A stretch of DNA of 43,822 bases from CAYYJM01 sp964471755 (GTDB lineage: Bacteria; Planctomycetota; Planctomycetia; Gemmatales; Gemmataceae), in the NCBI GenBank assembly GCA_964471755.1, contig CAYYJM010000017.1, positions 1 through 43,822 on the forward strand, written 5' to 3'. How positions within the stretch are numbered: position 1 is the stretch's first letter; every line of letters begins with the position of its first letter. The translations under genes and the position numbers were made by a program. This document shows positions 1-6,593 of this stretch, in pieces. The notes beneath the pieces were generated by a model that saw only the letters and a program-made list of their open reading frames with translations, searched no databases and was not told where the DNA came from.

Positions 1-75
1 TCTGTCCGTACCAATACGTGTCCCACTCTCGCTGATCATGATTCTTGAGGTCCACCTCCGTTGTCGAATCAACAT

Positions 76-117
76 GCACCCTGTCGGGTTTACCCCCGAC
101 GGGGTGCTTGTGTTTTT
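76..117 (+). terminator. Intrinsic terminator of an upstream gene
   Basis: Bases 76-88 pair with 95-107 (13 positions including one T-G wobble) around a 6-nt loop. A T-rich run follows at 108-117. This is the form of a rho-independent terminator on the + strand, so transcription of a gene left of the window probably ends here and the kinase starts its own transcript downstream. Confidence 0.7.
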
Positions 118-186
118 ACTCCACTCTCAATTCATTACCGGCCTTTGATTCTTCGTTCAGGTAAGCACGTTCCTTCCTTGTTTCTC

Positions 187-192
187 TATAAT
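187..192 (+). promoter_or_regulatory. Candidate -10 element for the histidine kinase operon
   Basis: A perfect TATAAT hexamer lies 31 nt before the chosen kinase start at 223 and after the terminator at 76-117. No convincing -35 box is seen at 16-18 nt spacing, so this is a candidate from sequence alone. Confidence 0.4.
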
Positions 193-222
193 GGGAATGA
201 ACGCCCTCGACGAGGCACTCTC

Positions 223-1551
223 ATGCTGACCGGTACTGCTGGACTTCCTTCCCGCTGGGAACTGGCGGCGGAAACGATCGCGGTTCGCATCCGCTGGTTC
301 GGTCTCGTCATCGGTTACCTCCTTGTCAACTTTACCAGTCACGGTGCTGTCCAGGCGATCCTGAATGCAATCCTCTCTCTCGGTCTGGGTTTCACGCTTC
401 TTGATACCTATTACAGCTTGAAGAATCGAATCTTCCTGGCACGTTATCCCCTGATGATTTCCGGGATGGAAGCCCTGTTCATCGGCCTTCTCTGCTATTT
501 TGACCGCGGCCTCGAAAGCAGTTTCCGCTACTACTACTTTCTCTCGTTGATCTGTTGCGCGATCCGCTACAGTCCCGCCGTCACCTACCTTACTTGTGCC
601 CTCCACTGCCTCAGTTACGGAACGCTTGCCGTGATGCTGCTGCAACCGGCTGATTCTCTGGTTCCGTTTACCCTCACCCTGGTGGTGATGGTCTGGGTCA
701 CTTGGGCCAGTAGCGCCCTGGCCTTGCTCCTGAAGCGGGTTGGCGAACACCTGGGCGACCTCAACGACGCCCTGCGTCTGCATCAACTCAAACTCGAAGA
801 GAAGATTGTCGAGCGGACACGGCAACTCCAGGAAGCTCAGGCCCATCTCCTGCACCAGGAGAAAATGGCCGCGTTCGGCCTCCTCGCCGCCGGGATCGCT
901 CATGAGGTTGGAAATCCTCTCACTTCGATCAGTACGATCGTGCAGATTCTTCAGCGCCATCAAGACGATCCCTACACCCAGACCAAACTCAGCCTGGTAA
1001 GCGGGCAGCTTCTTCGTATCCAGAATACTCTGCGTGAACTGATTGAATTCAGTCGTCCGGCCAGCACCACCCGGAGAGTCTGCTCCCTCTGCGAGATCCT
1101 GGATGAAGCGCTCAGCATCGCCAAGTATTACAAACGAACGCAGGGGCGCATTGCACGTCCCGAGTTTCCGGAGGATTTACCTTTTCTCGTGGGGGTCCGC
1201 GACCAACTGGTTCAGGTCTTTTTGAACCTGATTCTCAATGCCATCGATGCCGTGGACCGAACTGGGACGGTCGAATTGATCATCCTACGCGATGACACCG
1301 ACGTTGAGATTCAGGTCCGTGACTCGGGGCCGGGTATTCCCCTTGAACTTCAAGCGCACCTTTTCCAGCCATACTTCACCACGAAGAAGCATGGAACGGG
1401 CCTCGGCCTTTTTGTGACTCGCAAACTGGTCGTGGATCACGGTGGAAGTGTTGATTTTGAATCCTTTCCTGGAAAAGGTACCACCTTCCGGGTACGTCTG
1501 CCTCTGGCTGCGCGATCGGACACTCTATGGGTGGAGGAGTTCATTTCATGA
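223..1551 (+). CDS. NtrB/AtoS-like membrane sensor histidine kinase
   Basis: A 442-aa sensor kinase that should autophosphorylate on His and pass the phosphate to the regulator encoded next. The N-terminal ~175 residues are hydrophobic with about six membrane segments and no obvious periplasmic sensor domain. A short coiled linker follows, then a HisKA domain with the H-box AAGIAHEVGNPL (His227), an N-box NLILNAIDA, a G1 box DSGPGIP and a G2 box GTGLGLF. The reading frame is open from 61, but that start lies inside or before the terminator at 76-117. ATG 223 has GAGG upstream and the TATAAT at 187. The stop overlaps the response regulator start (ATGA), which indicates translational coupling. 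The stimulus cannot be read from the sequence. Confidence 0.9.
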   Translation: MLTGTAGLPSRWELAAETIAVRIRWFGLVIGYLLVNFTSHGAVQAILNAILSLGLGFTLLDTYYSLKNRIFLARYPLMISGMEALFIGLLCYFDRGLESSFRYYYFLSLICCAIRYSPAVTYLTCALHCLSYGTLAVMLLQPADSLVPFTLTLVVMVWVTWASSALALLLKRVGEHLGDLNDALRLHQLKLEEKIVERTRQLQEAQAHLLHQEKMAAFGLLAAGIAHEVGNPLTSISTIVQILQRHQDDPYTQTKLSLVSGQLLRIQNTLRELIEFSRPASTTRRVCSLCEILDEALSIAKYYKRTQGRIARPEFPEDLPFLVGVRDQLVQVFLNLILNAIDAVDRTGTVELIILRDDTDVEIQVRDSGPGIPLELQAHLFQPYFTTKKHGTGLGLFVTRKLVVDHGGSVDFESFPGKGTTFRVRLPLAARSDTLWVEEFIS

Positions 1552-2969
1552 ACCAACCTGGCCGGGCGGACATCGATCCTACAATCCCTGCCCGCATCTT
1601 GATTGTTGATGATGAGACGCTCATACGGGAATCGCTCGCCGAGTATCTCACGCAGGAAGGATTCCGAACGACCACCTCCCCTTCGGGTGAAGCGGCGTTG
1701 AAACTGGCTGAAGCCGAGGCCTTCGATCTGGCACTCTGTGACGTTCAACTCCCGGGAATTGATGGCCTGGAACTCCTGCAACGCCTGCGTCGATTGAACC
1801 CGGAGATGGGCGTCCTGCTCATTACCGCATATGCCACAGTGGATAACGCCGTCGATGCGTTTCAGCGTGGGGCGCATGATTACTTGATGAAACCAATCCT
1901 TCTCGAGGAGGTAGTTACCAAGGTTCGCCGCTTCCTCGCGGCTCGGGCACTGCACCTCGAAAACCAATGGCTGCGCCGTGAACTCAATCGCGCGCATCCA
2001 ACTGGCGAAATGATCCTTGGTGTGAGTCCCGGCATGCGTCGAGTTCAGGAAATGATTCGGAAGGTCGGCCCGACACGCTCGACGGTCCTGATCAGCGGCG
2101 AAAGCGGCACGGGCAAGGAACTCGTCGCGCGGGCCATCCACCAGGGCAGTTCACGCGATCGAGAGTCAGGTCGAGCGCGGGCCAGTCGCTTCGTCGCCAT
2201 TAACTGCGCGGCGATTCCTCACGAACTCCTTGAGAATCAACTATTCGGCCATCGAAAAGGCGCTTTTACGGGTGCGGATCGCGACCAACCCGGCGTCTTC
2301 GCCCATGCCGGAACGGGGACCGTGTTCCTCGATGAGATTGGCGAGATGCCTCTCGCCACACAGGCCAAACTGTTGCGAGCCATCGAACAGAAGGAGGTTC
2401 TCCCGGTTGGAGCCAACGAACCCATCACGATTGAGGCTCGCGTCCTGGCCGCAACTAACAAGAATCTCGCCCAGGAAGTCGAGGCCGGCCGTTTCCGCGA
2501 AGACCTCTACTATCGACTCAATGTCGTCTGTATCCTGGTTCCACCGTTGCGTGATAGACGTGAAGATATCCCTGCGCTAGTGGAGCATCTGCTTCAACGT
2601 CACGTTCGCGAACTGGGCAAGCACATCCAGGGCGTTGAGCATGAGGCCATGCAACGTCTCGTCGCCTGGAAATGGCGTGGCAATGTGCGCGAACTTCAGA
2701 ATGTTTTGGAGCGCGCCGTGATCCTTGGCGACGGCCCACTGATCCAACTCCTGGATCTGCCGCCGGACTTCCATCCGGAGGATCCAACCGGACACATCGA
2801 CGATCTGGGCGAGGCCCTTGATCGGTTCGAGCGACAGCATATCGAACGCATCCTCCGGCAGACAGCCGACAAGGAGGAGGCCGCTCGTCGACTCAACATC
2901 GGCCTCAGTTCGCTCTACCGGAAGATCGCCAAGTATCAAATCACGAACACGGACTCGACGGTATCATGA
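1548..2969 (+). CDS. NtrC-family sigma-54-dependent response regulator
   Basis: A 473-aa transcription activator with the classic order: receiver domain (residues ~10-130, phospho-acceptor Asp65 in CDVQLPG), AAA+ sigma-54 interaction domain (Walker A GESGTGKE 184-191, the sigma-54 contact loop GAFTGA 238-243) and a C-terminal Fis-type helix-turn-helix (EEAARRLNIGLSSLYRKI). The start at ATG 1548 is preferred over ATG 1527 because a GGAGGAG ribosome site lies at 1531-1537. It overlaps the kinase stop by ATGA, so the two form a cognate pair. Target promoters would be -24/-12 type; I found no convincing one in the window. Its own stop overlaps the rhodanese start in the same way, placing the rhodanese in this operon. 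Confidence 0.93.
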   Translation: MNQPGRADIDPTIPARILIVDDETLIRESLAEYLTQEGFRTTTSPSGEAALKLAEAEAFDLALCDVQLPGIDGLELLQRLRRLNPEMGVLLITAYATVDNAVDAFQRGAHDYLMKPILLEEVVTKVRRFLAARALHLENQWLRRELNRAHPTGEMILGVSPGMRRVQEMIRKVGPTRSTVLISGESGTGKELVARAIHQGSSRDRESGRARASRFVAINCAAIPHELLENQLFGHRKGAFTGADRDQPGVFAHAGTGTVFLDEIGEMPLATQAKLLRAIEQKEVLPVGANEPITIEARVLAATNKNLAQEVEAGRFREDLYYRLNVVCILVPPLRDRREDIPALVEHLLQRHVRELGKHIQGVEHEAMQRLVAWKWRGNVRELQNVLERAVILGDGPLIQLLDLPPDFHPEDPTGHIDDLGEALDRFERQHIERILRQTADKEEAARRLNIGLSSLYRKIAKYQITNTDSTVS

Positions 2970-3328
2970 ACGAAACGCCTGTTCCTCCGGCTCGGTCCCT
3001 ACGAATTCGCCCGGAGGAGGTGATGGAACGTCTCCGTGCCGGAAGTACTATCCGGTTCCTGGATGCACGTAGCCAGAAGGCCCGTGAGACAAACCCTCTT
3101 CAGATCATTGGTTCGGCTCGGATTAACGCGGTATTGTTGCGGGTCGAACCGAACTGGGCATCCGATGACCTGTTGGTGATCTATTGCACTTGACTGAACG
3201 ACGCTCTGAGCGCCCGGGTGGCGCAGAAGTTACGCGAACGTGGTTTCGTTCACGCCTACGCCCTGCGGGGCGGCTGGGACGGATGGCTCGAACTCGGCGG
3301 GCCAACGGAACCCCAACCAGGGATGTAG
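2966..3328 (+). CDS. Rhodanese-like sulfurtransferase with in-frame UGA at the active-site loop (possible selenoprotein)
   Basis: Reading through one TGA at 3191-3193 gives a complete 120-residue rhodanese domain. Before it are FLDARSQKA and VIYCT (Cys74 at the usual catalytic position). After it are SARVAQKLRERGF and the family signature LRGGWDGW, ending at TAG 3326-3328. The TGA falls two residues after Cys74, where related rhodaneses read YC-x-C-P-N-E, so it replaces a cysteine (C74-T75-U76). A hairpin sits just downstream: GCGCC 3210-3214 pairs with GGCGC 3220-3224, with a loop CGGGT and a lower TCT/AGA pairing across a GA bulge. Its loop starts 24 nt after the UGA, about where bacterial SECIS loops lie. 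The alternative is a nonsense mutation or base error. The start overlaps the NtrC-like stop (ATGA). Confidence 0.7.
3205..3227 (+). promoter_or_regulatory. Candidate bacterial SECIS hairpin
   Basis: TCT(3205-3207)-GA bulge-GCGCC(3210-3214), loop CGGGT (3215-3219), GGCGC(3220-3224)-AGA(3225-3227). It lies immediately 3' of the in-frame TGA at 3191 inside the rhodanese reading frame and has G residues near the start of the apical loop, as bacterial SECIS elements do. The gene is GC-rich, so a short GC hairpin could also arise by chance. Confidence 0.4.
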
Positions 3329-3379
3329 AAGAAGACCGCCAGCAAGCCGGCGGCTAATTGAAACCATCGGAGACAACCG

Positions 3380-4090
3380 GTGCGCCTGCTTGAAGCGACC
3401 CTGACCGACCCGGCCGCCAATCTCGCCCTGGACGAGGCCCTGCTTCTGCAAGCCGAGGAAGGCCAGGCTGGCGAGGTACTCCGCCTCTGGGAATATCCCG
3501 AACCGGTGGTCGTTCTGGGATCCTCGTGCCGGATTGGCGTCGATGTGGACGTGGCCGCCTGTGAGGCTGAAGGTGTGCCGATTCTGCGCCGCTCCAGCGG
3601 TGGCGGCACCGTCCTGTGGGGCTGTGGTTGCCTCCTCTACAGCCTGGTCCTCGACACCGAGCGTGAGCCGGCCCTGGAGTCAATCCGGTCGTCCTATCTC
3701 TGGATTCTCGAGCGAATCGTCGAATGCCTCGGCGTCCAGGACCTTCGTGTCGATGGCATCAGTGATCTGGCCATCGGCGACCGAAAGTGTTCCGGCAACG
3801 CACAGCAGCGGAAGAAACGATACATCTTGCATCACGGCACGCTCCTGCACGCCTTCGACATCGCGGGCGTCGGTCGGTGGCTCAAACCTCCGCCGCGCGA
3901 GCCGGAATATCGTGCGGGTCGGATGCACGCCGACTTCCTGTGTAATCTGCCGGTGACGGCAACCGATTTGCGCGAGCGAATCATCGCCGGCTGGCAAGCG
4001 TGGGAGGGGTATCCGGCGATGCCATTCGGTCGGATCGAGGAACTGCGGGCAGAGCGATACGACCGCTCCGACTGGATACGGCGTCTCTGA
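3380..4090 (+). CDS. lplA: Lipoate-protein ligase A family protein
   Basis: A 236-aa BPL/LplA/LipB-fold protein expected to attach lipoate (or transfer lipoyl/octanoyl groups) to carrier lysines. Visible signatures are the glycine-rich RRSSGGGTVLWG motif and the lysine-containing DRKCSGNAQ motif, where LplA has its catalytic Lys. The HHGTLLHAFD segment that follows is also typical. There is no separate C-terminal accessory domain, so an octanoyltransferase or amidotransferase role (LipM/LipL-like) is possible. The start is GTG 3380 with GGAG about 8 nt upstream. It follows the rhodanese by 51 nt on the same strand. A GcvH-like carrier with an intact lipoyl-lysine motif at 22842 is a plausible client (inference). 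Confidence 0.85.
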   Translation: MRLLEATLTDPAANLALDEALLLQAEEGQAGEVLRLWEYPEPVVVLGSSCRIGVDVDVAACEAEGVPILRRSSGGGTVLWGCGCLLYSLVLDTEREPALESIRSSYLWILERIVECLGVQDLRVDGISDLAIGDRKCSGNAQQRKKRYILHHGTLLHAFDIAGVGRWLKPPPREPEYRAGRMHADFLCNLPVTATDLRERIIAGWQAWEGYPAMPFGRIEELRAERYDRSDWIRRL

Positions 4091-4102
4091 GCGACCGCCT
4101 CG

Positions 4103-4494
4103 TCACGGTTGGTCCTCATCGGAGTTCGCCGACTCCGCCGTCGTCCCCTGGGTCTTCTTCAACTCCGCCAGGATCTCCTCGATCGCCTTGACGCACCCCG
4201 TCAGCGATGCCGACGCCATGNNNNNNNNNNGCGCACCCGCTTGTATTCCGTCGTGAAATGATCGGCCGCCCGGCGCAGCTTCGACAGCTTACCCTTGATC
4301 CGGTGCAGAAACTCCTTTACGTCGCCACGCTGATAGGCTGGCTCCGTCGCCCGGATGTAGTCGAAGATCGTCCGGTGAACGTCGAGGAGATCCTCCTCCT
4401 CGGCGATCTCATCGCTGTGCTTGAGGAACGCCCGCACCATCCAGGCGTGAGCCAGGATCACTTGCAGGCGTTCGACGGCTTGCTCCGGCGTCAT
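4103..4494 (-). CDS. Small helical protein of unknown function, interrupted by a sequencing gap
   Basis: Starts MTPEQAVERLQVILAHAW. The first 88 residues up to the gap are predicted helical and rich in charged residues (HSDEIAEEEDLLDVHRTIFD). On the far side of the N-run a frame reading MASASLTGCVKAIEEILA continues to a stop at 4103-4105 and looks like the C-terminus of the same protein. That requires a frame different from the one implied by exactly ten Ns, so the gap length is only nominal. Its start overlaps the stop of the duplicated transporter gene (ATGA), so the two are translationally coupled. I do not recognise a characterised function. Confidence 0.6.
4221..4230. other. Assembly gap (10 N)
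   Basis: A run of ten Ns inside the small helical gene at 4103-4494. The coding frames on the two sides agree only if the true gap is not ten bases. Confidence 0.95.
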
Positions 4495-5741
4495 GGCGTC
4501 GCGGGCCCCGGTTCCGGCGTCGGCGTCACGGCCTTCCGCGGAGCCGACTCGGAGAGTTCCTTCGAGTAAAGTACCAGAGCCGCTCCCAGGCCGACCAGCA
4601 CGATGCCCAGCCAGAGAAACGGATGCGGCATCTTGTAGCTGAAGACCAGCGGGTCTCCCTTGACCGGATGCCAGATCACGCCGACCAGCGTGTTGATCAC
4701 CGGGGCCAGGCCGAAGATCAGCGGCGCGATGTACAGCTTGTACGTCGCTGGCGGCATTCCGGCCTCCTTCGCCGACGCGATGGCCGACTTCGTCGCAAAG
4801 ATGACGCAGATGGCTCCGATCGCGCCAGCCGCTCCGGCCAGACCGGCGAACGTCAGGCCGCTGGCGGAGTTCCAGTTCGGCTGCTGCTCGGCCGGCAGAT
4901 TCCACAGGTAGATGCCCGGGATCAGCACCGCCAGAACGAAGTACGCGACGCCGACGCAGAGGATGGCCGCGATCCGACTGGAAGGTTTGCCACCGAGTTC
5001 GCCACCGCCGTAGAAAATGAGCGGAACGTAGGTGCCCCAGCAGAGGCCGGCCAGGGTGACATAGAGCAGCCAGGGATGCTTGCCCGTGAAGCCGACCACG
5101 ATGTCCTCGCCCAACGAGCGGATCACCGCCGGCTCAGTTACCGGGGAGCCGTCGTTGGTCGGATCGACCTTCACCTCCGCCGTCGGTTCGTGCGCGGGCT
5201 TCTTGCCCAGGTCCTTCGAGGCAAGGACCAGGCCGGCCCCGACGGCCACGCAGACGATGCCGACCCAGAGCGTCGGATGAGGCGGGGCGTAGCCGAAGTG
5301 GAACGGCTGCCCCTTCTTGGGGTGCCAGAAGATGCTCACCAGCGTGTTGATGATCGGAGCCAGGCCGAAGATCAGCGGCGCGATGTACAGCTTGTACGCC
5401 CCCTTGTCGGGCAGGTTCGCCTCGGTCGCGGAGGCGAAAGCCGCCTGCGTGGCGAAGACCACACAGATGGCCCCCAGAGCCCCGGCCGCTCCGGCGAGGC
5501 CCGAGAAGAGCAGGCCGGTGACCGTACTCTCGGGCCGTTCCTGGCTCGGCAACCGCAAGAGGTAGTAGGCCGGGAAGACGACGCCGATCAGGAAGTAAGC
5601 GACACCGACGCAGAGGATGGCAAGCAGTCGGCTGCTGGGTGTGCCGCCCAGTTCACTGCCGCCGTAATAGATGAGCGGGATGTAGGTGCCCCAGGAGAGC
5701 CCGGCGAGGGCAACGTAGATCAGCCAGCGGTAACGGTCCAT
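4491..5741 (-). CDS. Multi-pass membrane transporter with internal tandem duplication
   Basis: A 416-aa hydrophobic protein built of two homologous halves of about 190 residues (roughly 5-190 and 218-405). Each has the same landmarks in order: LAGLSWGTY/LAGLCWGTY, GGSELGG/GGGELGG, AILCVGVAYF, GLAGAAGA.GAICV, YKLYIAPLIFGLAP.INTL, WHP and a final hydrophobic helix. Each half has about five membrane segments. The pattern resembles EamA/RhaT/GRP-type sugar or drug/metabolite transporters, which arose by inverted duplication, but here the halves are still very alike. A 40-bp stretch is identical between them at DNA level (4705-4744 and 5359-5398). The substrate is unknown. Its stop overlaps the start of the small helical protein. 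Confidence 0.8.
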   Translation of the reverse strand: MDRYRWLIYVALAGLSWGTYIPLIYYGGSELGGTPSSRLLAILCVGVAYFLIGVVFPAYYLLRLPSQERPESTVTGLLFSGLAGAAGALGAICVVFATQAAFASATEANLPDKGAYKLYIAPLIFGLAPIINTLVSIFWHPKKGQPFHFGYAPPHPTLWVGIVCVAVGAGLVLASKDLGKKPAHEPTAEVKVDPTNDGSPVTEPAVIRSLGEDIVVGFTGKHPWLLYVTLAGLCWGTYVPLIFYGGGELGGKPSSRIAAILCVGVAYFVLAVLIPGIYLWNLPAEQQPNWNSASGLTFAGLAGAAGAIGAICVIFATKSAIASAKEAGMPPATYKLYIAPLIFGLAPVINTLVGVIWHPVKGDPLVFSYKMPHPFLWLGIVLVGLGAALVLYSKELSESAPRKAVTPTPEPGPATP

Positions 5742-5827
5742 GCGGTCGAAGCCCCCCTTGCCGGTAGAAACGCGAACCGGGCGAACCGAGGGCTAGTTTA
5801 TGAGTCGAGCCGAATGCGGCGAGGCAT

Positions 5828-6559
5828 TCATGGGATGCGTAGGTCGCGGCACGCCTGTTCGTAGGTCGCTTCGAGATCGAGCGGGACGGCAAGATCGACG
5901 GCCAGCCAGAGCGGCAGCGTTGGCAACGGTTGTCCGACCCCCAGCGGGTGCCACCAGCTTTCCAGCAACCAGTCCGTCGGACGCTGCAGGCCCCGGCATG
6001 AGACGGCGTAGATGGCCGGCGGTTCCTCGCCCAGAACCCGGTCGCTCAGGTCGATGGACGTGAGCAGGTCGCCGTAAAGGTTGAAGTCGCGATCCGTCAC
6101 CGGATCGACGATCACCAGCGAGACGCCGTGGTGGAGCAAGGCCAGGCACTTGGTGACGAACGCCTGTCGGCTTTCGGGCCGGTCCTTGTTCGACGGGCTG
6201 ACCAGCTCGATGGCGGCGACGACGGTCTGGCCCATGCGCTCGTCGTAGATGCGGATTCCGAAGGTATCCTGGGGCGGCAGATCGATCGTGTCCGTCAGTG
6301 TCGGTCGTGGCGGTGCCCAGACCGCCGTGGCGACCGACCCGTTGCCGTTGGTGCCGTTCGACACCGAGGCGTTGTCTTCGTACAGTGCGCCGAGGTCGAT
6401 CTCCACGCTGGAGCCGAGATGGATCGTCGGGGCGGCCACGTAGCGACTCGGTAGGTTGCGATTCAGGTGCTGCGTGATCACGACCGGCCAGGTGCCGTGA
6501 AGGCGATCCCAGCGGGAACGAACGGCAACGGGGTCGCGGAACGGATCGCGTAACGGCAT
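5828..6559 (-). CDS. DUF4058 family protein
   Basis: A 243-aa soluble protein beginning MPLRDPFRDPVAVRSRWDR, with LPSRYVAAPTIHLGSSVEID and a VVAAIELVSPSNKDRPESR segment. These match the DUF4058 family, common in planctomycetes and cyanobacteria. The IELVSPSNK region resembles a nuclease-like (PD-(D/E)XK) E-x-K arrangement, but catalysis has not been shown for the family to my knowledge. GGAGG precedes the ATG. It lies between the transporter and the ABC exporter on the same strand with no overlap, so a functional link is not evident. Confidence 0.75.
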   Translation of the reverse strand: MPLRDPFRDPVAVRSRWDRLHGTWPVVITQHLNRNLPSRYVAAPTIHLGSSVEIDLGALYEDNASVSNGTNGNGSVATAVWAPPRPTLTDTIDLPPQDTFGIRIYDERMGQTVVAAIELVSPSNKDRPESRQAFVTKCLALLHHGVSLVIVDPVTDRDFNLYGDLLTSIDLSDRVLGEEPPAIYAVSCRGLQRPTDWLLESWWHPLGVGQPLPTLPLWLAVDLAVPLDLEATYEQACRDLRIP

Positions 6560-6593
6560 GGTGCTGCCCTCCTTCCGTCATCCTACCCGGCCG

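Noticed and set aside
61..222. N-terminal extension of the histidine kinase from a start at 61
   Set aside because: The stretch contains an intrinsic terminator hairpin with T-run and a TATAAT box. ATG 223 begins the hydrophobic domain and has a ribosome site.
2966..3193. Rhodanese as a simple 75-aa truncated gene
   Set aside because: The coding signature continues in the same frame for 45 codons past the TGA with intact family motifs, so a truncation-only reading misses half the domain.
4623..5864. Long open frame on the plus strand (413 codons)
   Set aside because: It is the antisense shadow of the duplicated transporter. Its Arg/Asp/Gln-rich composition has no domain and follows the GC bias of the real gene.
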